Positions 26,677 through 34,913 of a DNA stretch of 64,000 nt are shown here, piece after piece; within the stretch, counting starts at the first letter, position 1; every line of letters starts with the position of its first letter. Position numbers and translations under genes: made by a program. Below the pieces are notes generated by a model, which saw only the letters and a program-made list of their open reading frames with translations, searched no databases and was not told the origin of the DNA. The stretch comes from [Anoxybacillus] calidus (GTDB lineage: Bacteria > Bacillota > Bacilli > Bacillales > Anoxybacillaceae), in contig NZ_JACDUU010000003.1 of the NCBI RefSeq assembly GCF_013760845.1, positions 354,456-418,455 on the forward strand, written 5' to 3'.

Positions 26677-27081
26677 ATGATTGAAATTCCTTCTCGCCTT
26701 GAGGGGAAAACATTCCGGTTGTATAAATTGGAACAAGAGCTCAAGCCGCTCGGTTACACGATTGGCGGTAACTGGGATTATGACCACGGCTCATTCGACT
26801 ACAAAATTGATGATGAAGTCGGTTATCAATTTTTGCGCGTGCCATTTGAAGCAGTCGATGGGCAGCTTGATTCGCATGGTACAACAGTGAAGCTTGGAAG
26901 ACCGTATTTGCTGTCGCACAAATATCAGGTTGGTTTAGATGACAATGTTCATGTCGGCAATTTAGGTACTTCACTCAACCAGTTTTCCGAGCCTCAGGAT
27001 CCAGACGCTCAGTTTCCAGAAAAATATATTAATGTTGGCAAAGCTTTAGTAAAAGAATTGGAAGAAACCTTGCTTCATTAA
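26677..27081 (+). CDS. yugN: YugN-like family protein
   Basis: ATG 26677 lies behind AAAGGAGG; a longer in-frame extension to 26488 runs through the terminator hairpin and is rejected. The 134-residue product (MIEIPSRLEGKTFRLYKLEQ, GGNWDYDHGSFDYKID) matches the YugN family of Bacillus. Function unknown. It converges on and just overlaps the 3' end of yugO, as in B. subtilis. Confidence 0.85.
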   Translation: MIEIPSRLEGKTFRLYKLEQELKPLGYTIGGNWDYDHGSFDYKIDDEVGYQFLRVPFEAVDGQLDSHGTTVKLGRPYLLSHKYQVGLDDNVHVGNLGTSLNQFSEPQDPDAQFPEKYINVGKALVKELEETLLH

Positions 27082-28070
27082 TGTTTCAAAATGAATAATT
27101 GGTCATTTTTTTCAATGACAAAATGAGGGGAAGGATTAAGATAAGATTCTTCTCCTCTAATAATGCCAAGTAAAAGAATTTGCTGTTCCCAAAGCATTTC
27201 ATGTCCTTGTTTAAAAGTCTTTCCAATCATATCGTTAGGGGCATCGACCGGTTGCAATTTTTCGACTTTTAATTGATCCAATAAATGTTCAACGATTTGT
27301 GAAATTCCCGGAGATAACATGCTGTTCATCATCATAAAACTAGAAAGTGAATTCGTCTGAATGACTTCATCTGCTCCTGCCCGTTTCGCATTGTTCACTT
27401 GATGAGCAGTAAGAATTTCAATGATTGCATAAATATGGGGATTCAGTCCTTTCATCGTTAACAAGGTTAAAATCGCTGCCATATCTGCTTCCATTTCATT
27501 TTTATGCTGATCGGCAGTAATCAACACTGTTTTCGCTTTTGCAATGTTAGCTTTATGTAGGATATGCTCGTACGTCGGATTTCCTTTTATAAAGTGAACG
27601 TTTTTATTTGATATCGGAAGTTTGTCTAGTGTTTCATCAATAATGACAAAGGACATAAAAGGACGAAACTCCGTTAATTGGCTTAACAATTTCCTCACTC
27701 GTTCGTTCCAGCCAATGATAATCGTATGCCCTTCTTTTGTATAGGCAAGCTTTCCGTTCATTAATGCATTTTCTTTAGAAACCGCTGCAGCCGATAAAGC
27801 GGCAAAATAAGCAGAGATGAATCCTGTGCCTAACAAAATGAGAAGAATCGCTATTAATTTTCCTGCCGTTGTTTCCGGAACGAAATCTCCATATCCGATT
27901 GTCGAGGTTGTGACAATTGCCCACCATATGCCATCAAAAATCGTGCGGTATGTTTTTGGTTCAATGAGATGAATCAAGAATCCGAATAAAAGAACAAAGC
28001 TGCCGCCTGTAAGTAAAATACGAGAAAATAATGGAAGTCGAAGATAAGCACTCATTAAATAAAATCTCAT
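27078..28070 (-). CDS. yugO: Potassium channel with RCK/TrkA-N domain, YugO-like
   Basis: The start at 28070 (MRFYLMSAYLRL) is 7 bases after GGAGGA. The 330-residue protein has two membrane helices around the selectivity filter TTSTIGYGDFVPET (about residues 65-78), then a TrkA-N/RCK domain (HTIIIGWNERVRKLLSQL from about residue 113) and a C-terminal TrkA-C-like part. B. subtilis YugO is the K+ channel behind electrical signalling in biofilms. Converges with yugN. Confidence 0.88.
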   Translation of the reverse strand: MRFYLMSAYLRLPLFSRILLTGGSFVLLFGFLIHLIEPKTYRTIFDGIWWAIVTTSTIGYGDFVPETTAGKLIAILLILLGTGFISAYFAALSAAAVSKENALMNGKLAYTKEGHTIIIGWNERVRKLLSQLTEFRPFMSFVIIDETLDKLPISNKNVHFIKGNPTYEHILHKANIAKAKTVLITADQHKNEMEADMAAILTLLTMKGLNPHIYAIIEILTAHQVNNAKRAGADEVIQTNSLSSFMMMNSMLSPGISQIVEHLLDQLKVEKLQPVDAPNDMIGKTFKQGHEMLWEQQILLLGIIRGEESYLNPSPHFVIEKNDQLFILKH

Positions 28071-28202
28071 ACATGTTTCCTCCAAAATAAGTCATCATTT
28101 AGCAATAGTTTGTGCAGTTGTTCATTTTTTTTGCATAAATTTCCTTGAATAAGAAAAGATAAACATTGTGAAAGTAACATATATCGCAGGAGGGTTTGTA
28201 AA

Positions 28203-28382
28203 ATGGATATGAACCGTGTTAAACAAATTGTTTCCTCTCCAGCAGATATCACTGTTCATTATCACGGTGTATCTGTATGGATTGATAGCTATGATGAGCA
28301 AAACAATACAGCAACCATTCATATGCGTGGGAGTCATGAAGAAAAAAGAGAAGTTCCTGTTGAGGAATTAGAAGAGGTATAA
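28203..28382 (+). CDS. sspH: Small acid-soluble spore protein, H type
   Basis: This 59-residue protein starts at ATG 28203 behind GCAGGAGGG: MDMNRVKQIVSSPADITVHY, then HGVSVWIDSYDEQNNTATIH and an acidic end. It matches the SspH family of minor small acid-soluble spore proteins made in the forespore. No clean sigma-G promoter was recognised upstream. A terminator follows at once. Confidence 0.85.
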   Translation: MDMNRVKQIVSSPADITVHYHGVSVWIDSYDEQNNTATIHMRGSHEEKREVPVEELEEV

Positions 28383-28412
28383 GAAAAAGCGCCTAAAGAA
28401 GGCGTTTTTCTT
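28383..28412 (+). terminator. Terminator of sspH
   Basis: The stem AAAAAGCGCC / GGCGTTTTT with loop TAAAGAA ends in a T run. Confidence 0.85.
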
Positions 28413-28471
28413 ATTTGTTTCGTTTAAGTCTCCCTTCTTTGTCCAATACTGCTGATAAGGAGGAAGATTGT

Positions 28472-28720
28472 ATGACTATTGAACAAGTCGAAGAGATTTT
28501 TGACGATTTTGGATATACTTTATTGTTTCAAAACATTCGTTATCCTCTTATGTTATCAGGAGAAGTAGATGATCTCGACCCAGATGTTCTAGCAAACTTT
28601 TTTGAGATGTACTTGTTTGATACGGAAGATGTTTTCACGTTTGAAGAGTTTATGTACCATTTCCTTATATTTAAAAAAATATATACAAATAACAACTTGC
28701 CGTTTGTTCGCGGAATGTAA
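28472..28720 (+). CDS. Hypothetical acidic protein, 82 residues
   Basis: ATG 28472 follows TAAGGAGGAA; an in-frame extension upstream has no ribosome site. The protein (MTIEQVEEIFDDFGYTLLFQ, FFEMYLFDTEDVFTFEEFMYHF) is acidic and aromatic-rich with no membrane helix. Family not recognised. A terminator follows 5 bases after the stop. Confidence 0.65.
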   Translation: MTIEQVEEIFDDFGYTLLFQNIRYPLMLSGEVDDLDPDVLANFFEMYLFDTEDVFTFEEFMYHFLIFKKIYTNNNLPFVRGM

Positions 28721-28721
28721 G

Positions 28722-28756
28722 TGCAATTTCTAAGGGAATTGCGCTTTTTTATTTTA
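28722..28756 (+). terminator. Terminator of the 82-residue protein gene
   Basis: The stem GTGCAATTtC / GGAATTGCGC is followed by TTTTTTA. Confidence 0.75.
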
Positions 28757-28873
28757 GAAGGATATCGAAACAAAAATATGTGTTCTTGTAATATGTAAAC
28801 GTATGTTCTGTTTTAGGATAGAGATGTTTCGCCATGATTGATTATCATCACCTTCCAAGAAACAACATTTATC

Positions 28874-28956
28874 AAGACCTAAAATATAAAAATCCTTAAA
28901 AAATAAAGGTAAGCACATATTAGTCAAGTTTAATATGTTTGCTTACCTTGTTTTTT
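28874..28956. repeat. Hairpin repeat R, copy 1
   Basis: AAGACCTAAAATA, then the stem AAGGTAAGCACATATTA / TAATATGTTTGCTTACCTT. A near copy lies at 55664-55732, lacking a 14-base internal stretch. T-rich on both sides, so it may serve as a terminator; it marks the left border of the accessory island. Confidence 0.75.
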
Positions 28957-29020
28957 ATTCCATTAATGCCCCTCGTTAGCTAAACAATCAAATTCATTTT
29001 CACACAGTACAAATTCCAAC

Positions 29021-29119
29021 TTAAAAGTATTCTGTACTTAATCCAAAATAAATAGCTAATGAAATAACAATAAAAAACCCAAAAAATATAATCTTTTGGA
29101 TTTTACTCCAGCTTCTCAT
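29021..29119 (-). CDS. Tiny membrane peptide candidate, 32 residues
   Basis: ATG at 29119 behind ATAGGATTGG. The product MRSWSKIQKIIFFGFFIVIS... has a basic start and one hydrophobic helix (about residues 9-26). It lies just downstream of a second tiny membrane peptide on the same strand. Length, charge and helix resemble type I toxin peptides, but no antitoxin RNA can be shown. Low confidence. Confidence 0.35.
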   Translation of the reverse strand: MRSWSKIQKIIFFGFFIVISLAIYFGLSTEYF

Positions 29120-29125
29120 CCAATC

Positions 29126-29209
29126 CTATCTTTTTCTATCTACATCAAGCCAAAAGAAGTTAACAAGAACAACTAAAACAATAATTAAGATAATTATAAA
29201 AGAACTCAT
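29126..29209 (-). CDS. Tiny membrane peptide candidate, 27 residues
   Basis: ATG at 29209 behind AAAGAG. The product MSSFIIILIIVLVVLVNFFW has a hydrophobic helix followed by the charged end LDVDRKR. It is separated by only a few bases from the 32-residue candidate. Composition is unlike random AT-rich translation, but expression is unproven. Confidence 0.35.
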   Translation of the reverse strand: MSSFIIILIIVLVVLVNFFWLDVDRKR

Positions 29210-29274
29210 TCAATACTCTTTTTATACGTTTATACATTTTTTACATATACGTTTTTGTTTAGGGAAAGGTTTCA

Positions 29275-29514
29275 TTAAAATCTTATCCTACTTTTCAACG
29301 CTTTAGTTAAACAAGGAGGGGATATTGTTCCTCCGTTTGACAGTTTATAAACTTCTGCGTAAGCTACTTTCAATTGTTTCCGTAATTGCTTGTTTTCGTC
29401 TTTTAAGTTTTTGATTTTTCGTTTCAATGATTCAATGAGAGCGTCTTTGTTTCTCTCGTTCATTTCACGCTTTATTTGTTTTGCAGTAATTGCCTCGAAG
29501 TTTGATAAACACAA
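29275..29514 (-). pseudogene. Truncated Tn554-type transposition helper (DUF6262-like)
   Basis: The surviving C-terminal part reads NERNKDALIESLKRKIKNLK..ENKQLRKQLKVAYAEVY, the coiled-coil end typical of TnpC/DUF6262 proteins of Tn554-like transposons. The N-terminal helix-turn-helix half is missing and no transposase genes remain. It marks the left side of the island as a site of past transposition. Confidence 0.5.
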
Positions 29515-29662
29515 AGTTCGTATTTAAGTTTAATTCATCCACTATCTCATACAAGTAATCATCTTTTTGTTCGTGAACAACAAGAAAATTTTAGCCAATT
29601 TTTTATTAATTTACATTAAGCAAGGAACTTATTTATTAGTAATGGAAATTTTTTTAAAAAAA

Positions 29663-29698
29663 GGTTGTAAATACATTATAGTAGATTTCTTTATAAAT
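29663..29698 (+). promoter_or_regulatory. Shared island promoter motif, copy 1 (before the subtilisin gene)
   Basis: GGTTGT at 29663-29668, 21 bases ending ATTTC, then TTTATAAAT. The same layout occurs at 35564 and 41153. See findings. Confidence 0.5.
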
Positions 29699-29730
29699 AG
29701 AATAATCCTAAAAATGATAGGAGGGTCAAT

Positions 29731-30870
29731 ATGAAAAAAAACGAAGTAAACCTTCTACCAATTAATCTATTAGAAATTACTTCACCAGAAGAAAATCCAC
29801 CTTCAAATATTCTAGATATTGGTTCGCGATATAAATGGAGTCAAGGTTACACAGGAAAAGGAGTAGTGGTTGCTGTAATTGATACCGGATGCGACACTAA
29901 TCATCCTGATTTAAAAGATAGGATAATAGGAGGGTATAATTTTACAGAAGAGTATGGAGGTGACATCAGTATTTTCGAAGATACAAATGGACATGGAACT
30001 CATGTTGCAGGAATAATAGCTGGTTCGATAAATGGTAAGGGAATAGTGGGAGTGGCCCCAAATGCAAAGTTACTCATCTTAAAAGTGTTAGACCAATTTG
30101 GAAGCGGTTCGATAAACTCACTAGTTGAAGCGATTCACTATGCTGTTGATTGGAGAGGTCCAGCGGGTGAGCGAGTAAAGATTATTTCGTTATCTTTAGG
30201 TACCAGAAACCCAAGTTCCGATTTATATGACGCGGTTAAGAGAGCCGTGGCTCATGATATCTCGGTAGTAGCTGCATCAGGTAATGACGGAGATGGGAAT
30301 ATAGAAACAAATGAATATCGGTATCCGGGAGCATATAAAGAGGTAATAGAAGTTGGTGCAATCAATAAATTAAATGAGATTGCTTACTTTTCTAACACAA
30401 ACGAATCAGTTGACCTTTATGCACCGGGAGTAAAAATTAATTCAGCCTATTTAAAAAATGGTTATGCTGTCTTATCTGGCACTTCTATGGCTACACCTCA
30501 TGTAGCCGGAGCTATCGCTTTATTAATTGAAGAATACGAAGGTTTATTTCGAAGAGAACTAAAAGAAATAGAAATCTATCAATTGTTAATGGAACATACA
30601 ACTCCTATTAAAGTGAGCCGCAATAAAGAGATTTATTTGTTGAATTTGGAGAAAAAACCAAACTCAAAAAGAGAGGGTGGTAAAGAAATGGAAACTCGAA
30701 ATAGAGAAATGCTACTCAAATGCTTTTGTGAAGCTAGGAGAACTCAAGCTTTCTTTACAAAGTGTTTAGATGAAAATTCATCAAATGAGGAAAGAGAGTT
30801 CCTTTTGGAGTTAGTAAAAGAATCAGCAAAAACTTCTAACAAAATTATGGATTTTTGTAAAATAATTTAA
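29731..30870 (+). CDS. Cytoplasmic subtilisin-like protease with C-terminal extension
   Basis: This 379-residue S8 peptidase lacks a signal peptide and resembles Bacillus intracellular serine proteases. It has a complete triad: Asp51 (VIDTGCD), His88 (NGHGTHVAG), Ser252 (SGTSMATPHVAGA), and oxyanion Asn185 (AASGND). Residues 1-25 (LLPINLLEITSPEENPP) resemble the inhibitory N-terminal stretch of ISPs. After about residue 312 an extra helical, Cys-containing tail of about 65 residues is fused; it opens with an in-frame ATG (30688) behind GAGGGTGG, so it may also be translated alone as a 60-residue peptide. A shared island promoter motif lies upstream. Confidence 0.85.
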   Translation: MKKNEVNLLPINLLEITSPEENPPSNILDIGSRYKWSQGYTGKGVVVAVIDTGCDTNHPDLKDRIIGGYNFTEEYGGDISIFEDTNGHGTHVAGIIAGSINGKGIVGVAPNAKLLILKVLDQFGSGSINSLVEAIHYAVDWRGPAGERVKIISLSLGTRNPSSDLYDAVKRAVAHDISVVAASGNDGDGNIETNEYRYPGAYKEVIEVGAINKLNEIAYFSNTNESVDLYAPGVKINSAYLKNGYAVLSGTSMATPHVAGAIALLIEEYEGLFRRELKEIEIYQLLMEHTTPIKVSRNKEIYLLNLEKKPNSKREGGKEMETRNREMLLKCFCEARRTQAFFTKCLDENSSNEEREFLLELVKESAKTSNKIMDFCKII

Positions 30871-31022
30871 ATTGAGTGATATAATATTTTAAAATATTCA
30901 TAAAAGTAAATGATTTATCCAAAAAATTGTATTTCCTCTATGACTAAGATTTCAATTGGTCATTTTTTTGAACACAAAAACAGAACATATGTTCATTTTT
31001 GTTAACAAAAGGGGGTAAGATT

Positions 31023-31643
31023 TTGAATCTAAAAGGATTAGATAACCTTTGTATACAAGAAATAGAAATCTTTAAAAAACAGAATAAGGAATTTTTAGAA
31101 AATCCAATAATCAAATCATTTCTAAAAAATGAAAAGAATTGGAAGTTGTTTTTGGAAGTTATTTGTAATCCTACAGATGAAAACAAAGAGTTATTAGATA
31201 AAGAATTTAAAAAATTTTATTTTGGTATAAGATTTACTGCATTTATTTCAACTGCTTTATATTTTAATGCAGTCAATTTTGATAAACGATACCGTAAAAT
31301 GTTGAATCGATATACATTGACAGTTGATAAACCGTTGAAGGAAGAAGAGGATATTTCGTTTAAAGACATGATTACTGACTCTGAAGCGGAAATACAAATA
31401 GAATGGATTATACAAAGCGATGATATAAAGGATTATATTGCTGACCCTGTACTCTATGAGGCTATTCTAACATTATCGGATAAACAGAGAGAGGTAATTA
31501 ATTTAGCATATGTGAAAGGTCTTTCAGATACAGAAATTAGCAAAGTGTTAAACAAATCGCAACAAGCAATCTCTAAAACGCGCAAGAAAGCATTAAAAAA
31601 TATTTATAACTTTATCAATGAAAAGGGGGAGATTAAGAAATGA
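31023..31643 (+). CDS. Sigma-70 family factor with region 4, SigO-like half of a split sigma factor
   Basis: Started at TTG 31023, 6 bases after AAAAGGGGGT. The 206-residue protein has a C-terminal region 4 helix-turn-helix (LSDKQREVINLAYVKGLSDTEISKVLNKSQQAISKTRKKAL) but no canonical region 2. The stop overlaps a YvrJ-like gene, and a region-2-like small protein follows. This trio matches the B. subtilis sigO-yvrJ-rsoA arrangement, in which SigO needs RsoA for core binding and promoter melting. The neighbouring protease and promoter motif suggest a local regulon. Confidence 0.68.
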   Translation: MNLKGLDNLCIQEIEIFKKQNKEFLENPIIKSFLKNEKNWKLFLEVICNPTDENKELLDKEFKKFYFGIRFTAFISTALYFNAVNFDKRYRKMLNRYTLTVDKPLKEEEDISFKDMITDSEAEIQIEWIIQSDDIKDYIADPVLYEAILTLSDKQREVINLAYVKGLSDTEISKVLNKSQQAISKTRKKALKNIYNFINEKGEIKK

Positions 31644-31804
31644 CTGTAGTTGAATTTCCTCAATGGATAACAATTGTAGGTAATTTTGGTTTTCCGATTG
31701 CGATTACTATCTACTTGTTTTCACGTTTTGAAAAGAAACTGGAAAAGTTAGAGATAGTCATTCTTCAACTAAGCGAAGTTATTAAAGAATATAGAAAGGA
31801 GTGA
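31640..31804 (+). CDS. YvrJ-like small membrane protein
   Basis: This 54-residue protein overlaps the sigma gene by 4 bases (ATGA). MTVVEFPQWITIVGNFGFPI, AITIYLFSRFEKKLEKLE: one membrane helix then a charged coiled-coil tail, the YvrJ family pattern. In B. subtilis yvrJ is in the SigO-RsoA locus. It was too short to appear among longer frames but is tightly coupled on both sides. Confidence 0.68.
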   Translation: MTVVEFPQWITIVGNFGFPIAITIYLFSRFEKKLEKLEIVILQLSEVIKEYRKE

Positions 31805-31809
31805 ACAGT

Positions 31810-32058
31810 ATGTTTGTTATGCTATATGAATTAGTAAAAGAATCCAAGAAAAATGTAAAGGCATTAGAAACCATTATTAATTTGTTTGAACCAAAATTAA
31901 GAAAGTCCCTAACCCTTACTAACTATAGTGAACGCGAAGATTTGGCACAAGAATTAAAGTGTAAATTAATTATGTATATCCAAGGATACGATGTCGATTC
32001 TACACCAGGTTTTTGGGAATTAAAAGACCAAATCCAAAATAGAAAAAATGCAAGCTAG
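31810..32058 (+). CDS. RsoA-like sigma co-factor (region 2 half)
   Basis: The ATG at 31810 is 8 bases after AAAGGAG; a GTG at 31801 is possible. The 82-residue protein (LYELVKESKKNVKALETIIN, SEREDLAQELKCKLIMYIQG) resembles sigma region 2.1-2.2 with the core-binding DLxQE motif. It completes a split sigma factor with the region-4 protein two genes upstream. No DNA-binding region 4 is present, as in RsoA. Confidence 0.65.
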   Translation: MFVMLYELVKESKKNVKALETIINLFEPKLRKSLTLTNYSEREDLAQELKCKLIMYIQGYDVDSTPGFWELKDQIQNRKNAS

Positions 32059-32120
32059 AAGGTATTCATTTTAAGAATTCTCTTCATTATATGTAAACTA
32101 AAAAATAGGAGGTATTTATT

Positions 32121-32405
32121 ATGGAAGTTATTGTATATTCGGTGAAAAATTGCAAATATTGCAAAGAACAAAAAGAATTCTTAACTGAAAAGGGGATTGA
32201 GTTTGAAGAAAGGGATATTTATGAAAATGAGGAATATTTTCAAGAATTTAAGGAACTAGGGGGGTACGGTACGCCGTTTACTATTAAAAAAGAAAATGGC
32301 ATTATCGTCTCAAAAATCAGGGGATTTAATCAAGAAAAGTTACTAGATGAATTAATTAATGATGTTAAGTCTAAAAAGGGAATACGGCGAACGGAGAGAT
32401 TATAA
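32121..32405 (+). CDS. Glutaredoxin-like protein
   Basis: This 94-residue thioredoxin-fold protein has the active site NCKYCKEQ (CxxC) near residues 10-17 and the cis-proline GGYGTPFTI. It begins behind ATAGGAGGT. Closest to the NrdH/glutaredoxin group; it could keep the Cys-rich products of the island reduced or handle other thiols. Whether it is in one transcript with the split sigma genes (62-base gap) is unknown. Confidence 0.75.
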   Translation: MEVIVYSVKNCKYCKEQKEFLTEKGIEFEERDIYENEEYFQEFKELGGYGTPFTIKKENGIIVSKIRGFNQEKLLDELINDVKSKKGIRRTERL

Positions 32406-32987
32406 CAATTATAATTACAAAAGGTTCAAGGTGACCAAAGACGTAAAAGAGAACAATAGATAAGAAATACAAGATTTAAGTGGTTGATTACGAGTTCGTT
32501 TTTCAATACGAAAATGAATTTCGTTTTATGCAGGTGTGTCCAAGTGTTCATCGTTTTTTAGAAGAAAGAAGGTTTACGGATGATCCGAACGTTCGAAAAA
32601 CAAGTAGAAAGAACGAAAAGAACAATGGACTCACCCCATTCGAAATCAGTATCTGAAGTCCCGTAAGATTTACAGCAGTTCCCCTGGTTGGGAACAGTTA
32701 TTTTTTGCCGCTTTTTAAAACTAAGCATAAACCCCATTCACTGTAGTTTTGAGAAGGCTTCGTAAATTAAAACATCAGAAACCTTGATTGAACTTAATTT
32801 GATCATATACACTTTTGTTTAGTGTGTTTTGGCACAACGATTTATTAAAATAAGCTATATTGTTGATATTATTGAGTTTATACTGTTGTATACCTCTTAT
32901 TTTCAGAGTAGCCTATAGCTAAACAAAAAGAGCTTAGATAACTTTTTAAGCTCCTTTTGTTTACTCAATTATACTCTTTAGAACTTA
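32406..32987. other. Gap of about 580 bases with decayed coding fragment
   Basis: Around 32490-32650 a frame without start reads DYEFVFQYENEFRFMQVC, then PSVHRFLEERRFTDDPNV; I do not recognise it, and it looks like a gene remnant. A weak hairpin (GTTCCC / GGGAAC) lies at 32680-32700. The rest is AT-rich non-coding sequence. Confidence 0.35.
32921..32962 (-). terminator. Terminator of the ECF sigma operon
   Basis: The stem AAACAAAAAGAGCTTA / TAAGCTCCTTTTGTTT is just downstream (minus strand) of the last gene of the operon. Confidence 0.8.
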
Positions 32988-33632
32988 TTAAAAGGTCTCG
33001 CGCCATTCTTTATCATCTATTGGTACACCTTTTTTAACATAATTCATAGAAACTGTTCCATGCTTTAATCCAGCATCCTTTTGAATAAATGATACGATCT
33101 CGTTAAAAATCTCTTCGTCCTTTTTATCCGGCTCTCTAGGTATAGATATCTGAATAAAAGGGGCCGCATCGTATTCTTTATAACTACTTGGCTTATTTGG
33201 ATTCACGTGATATGTTATTCCGGTCCTTTCATCATATTCTATCCAAAATTCATCCAGCGAACCAAGCTTTTGCTCAATATAAGGACGTATATTGTTTTCT
33301 AATTCCTTTTCCCACTTCTCCGCAATATAGGTGTCTTCCATCTGTTTTGTTTCTTCATTGTAATAGACTAAAAACTGTGTATGATCCTTTTTGTTCTCTG
33401 CTCTAGCAGCGTATTCAAATGTTGAGAAGTTACCCATATTATCAAATAGTGTGCCATAAATAACAGTTTTATCTTTAAATGTATTATTTATATATTCCTG
33501 TGCCTGTATTTTTACCTTTTTAGCTTCATCCTCATCTCCCTTCATGCCTTGTGCAAATGCGAAAGAAAAAAGCCCTATACCTAATGCTAATATCCCGAAT
33601 ACACCTATACTAATTTTTGTTATTTTATTCAT
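32988..33632 (-). CDS. Membrane-anchored or secreted hypothetical protein
   Basis: This 214-residue protein has an N-terminal hydrophobic segment (about residues 8-28, GVFGILALGIGLFSFAFAQ) with a possible signal cleavage, then a mixed alpha/beta extracytoplasmic domain. Family not recognised. It is last in the ECF sigma operon and thus a likely member of the sensing or response system. The start overlaps the end of the broken membrane gene upstream. Confidence 0.65.
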   Translation of the reverse strand: MNKITKISIGVFGILALGIGLFSFAFAQGMKGDEDEAKKVKIQAQEYINNTFKDKTVIYGTLFDNMGNFSTFEYAARAENKKDHTQFLVYYNEETKQMEDTYIAEKWEKELENNIRPYIEQKLGSLDEFWIEYDERTGITYHVNPNKPSSYKEYDAAPFIQISIPREPDKKDEEIFNEIVSFIQKDAGLKHGTVSMNYVKKGVPIDDKEWRETF

Positions 33633-33932
33633 AATAGTCCTCCTTATTGTGATATGACTTAACAGTCAGACTTGTTTTTCCTTGTGAGAAGGCCCTTAAT
33701 AAAAAAATACTTCTATTCATAAAGCTTGCTATACCAAAGATAATTCCGGCTCCTGATTGTGTAATATAAATGGTTATAGCCGTTACTATTGGTGAATACA
33801 AAAGCATGGCGATTAGACCAGAAGTTATCCAACAGCTGCGTGTAGTACCAGAAACTTAACAACAAAAATATTAAGAAATAGGAGAAAGAGGAACATAACA
33901 AGCAATGAGATGAATAACACTCCTTCATTTCA
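33628..33932 (-). pseudogene. Small membrane protein gene split by a frameshift
   Basis: The first frame encodes LFISLLVMFLFLLFLNIFVV...VLHAAVG and stops at TAA (33825-33827); the next frame continues ITSGLIAMLLYSPIVTAITI...GIIFGIASFMNR to a stop that overlaps the next gene. Together they make a protein of about 100 residues with two or three membrane helices. Either a recent -1 type mutation or a programmed frameshift; no clear start codon next to the AAGGAG site favours decay. Confidence 0.5.
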
Positions 33933-33947
33933 TTTAATATCTATCAG

Positions 33948-34913
33948 TTAATATCTATCAGTAGTGACTCCGAGGGAAGCGGCTCGAACAAAAGGTACGT
34001 TATTAAATTTTTCAATTTCGCTAGGAGTTCCAGTGATTACTACACCTATAATTTCAAGGTTTTCGGCTGACAATTTCTCTTTGTTGTTATGTGTGATATT
34101 TTGAATGATTTTATCGGCTAAATCTTTATAAGAACCATTTTGTTTAAGGGCCTTTAGATTGCGGATGAAGGATTCTGCCCCCCAATTACTCTCTGGTTGA
34201 TTGTTATAATGAAAACCAATTGCATCATCACCAATGATAGTAAAATCTTTTCCGGTTTCTTTAATGAAGTCGTTATAATCTTTTATATCTGATTGGCTAT
34301 AGGTATTAACCCAAAACCAAGAGATATTTTTATTGAATATTTTTTGAATATCCGTTACTTTATACCCTTTATCAAACGAAAGAGCCAATTCTACTATTTT
34401 ATCATCATCCATGTTGGAAACAATGCTTCTATCATCAAATAAAGAAGCGTTGACTTTTGGATGAATAAATTCAATGACTCTTTCTCCGCTAAAGTACATC
34501 GGAATTCTTTTTTTCTCTACATTTCCAGTTCCAATTGCACCTCCTGAAGTGACAATTTTTGACTGACCGAAGATGTAATACACTTTCTCTACAGACGTCC
34601 AAGGTACAGGAATGTCATTTACTTTTTTGAAAAACTCTGTTTTTGAAGTTGCTGAAAATAACGAATAATTAATACTCGTTCCTTGTTCTACTATATTGGC
34701 ACCGTGGATACTATGCCATATTGCATCATTTCTCACCTCTTCATTAATCTTACTTTTCATAATGAAGTTACCAATAAAGTAAAAAGCGGTAACGACAACT
34801 ATGCTTATAATTAGAGATATAACAATTATCCTTAAAATAGAATTTCTTTTTGCTTTTTTAACCAATTCCCTAAAATCTGGATCTTTCGGAAGAAACTCAT
34901 TATCCTCGTTCAT
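33948..34913 (-). CDS. Anti-sigma factor, YhdL-like (sigma regulator N/C domains)
   Basis: This 321-residue protein has a cytosolic N-terminus (residues 1-28, sigma-binding), one membrane helix (about 30-50, IIVISLIISIVVVTAFYFIG) and a large external domain ending in VITGTPSEIEKFNNVPFVRAAS. This matches the Sigma_reg_N/Sigma_reg_C anti-sigma factors such as YhdL of SigM. Its start overlaps the end of the ECF sigma gene by 14 bases, so they are coupled. Confidence 0.78.
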   Translation of the reverse strand: MNEDNEFLPKDPDFRELVKKAKRNSILRIIVISLIISIVVVTAFYFIGNFIMKSKINEEVRNDAIWHSIHGANIVEQGTSINYSLFSATSKTEFFKKVNDIPVPWTSVEKVYYIFGQSKIVTSGGAIGTGNVEKKRIPMYFSGERVIEFIHPKVNASLFDDRSIVSNMDDDKIVELALSFDKGYKVTDIQKIFNKNISWFWVNTYSQSDIKDYNDFIKETGKDFTIIGDDAIGFHYNNQPESNWGAESFIRNLKALKQNGSYKDLADKIIQNITHNNKEKLSAENLEIIGVVITGTPSEIEKFNNVPFVRAASLGVTTDRY

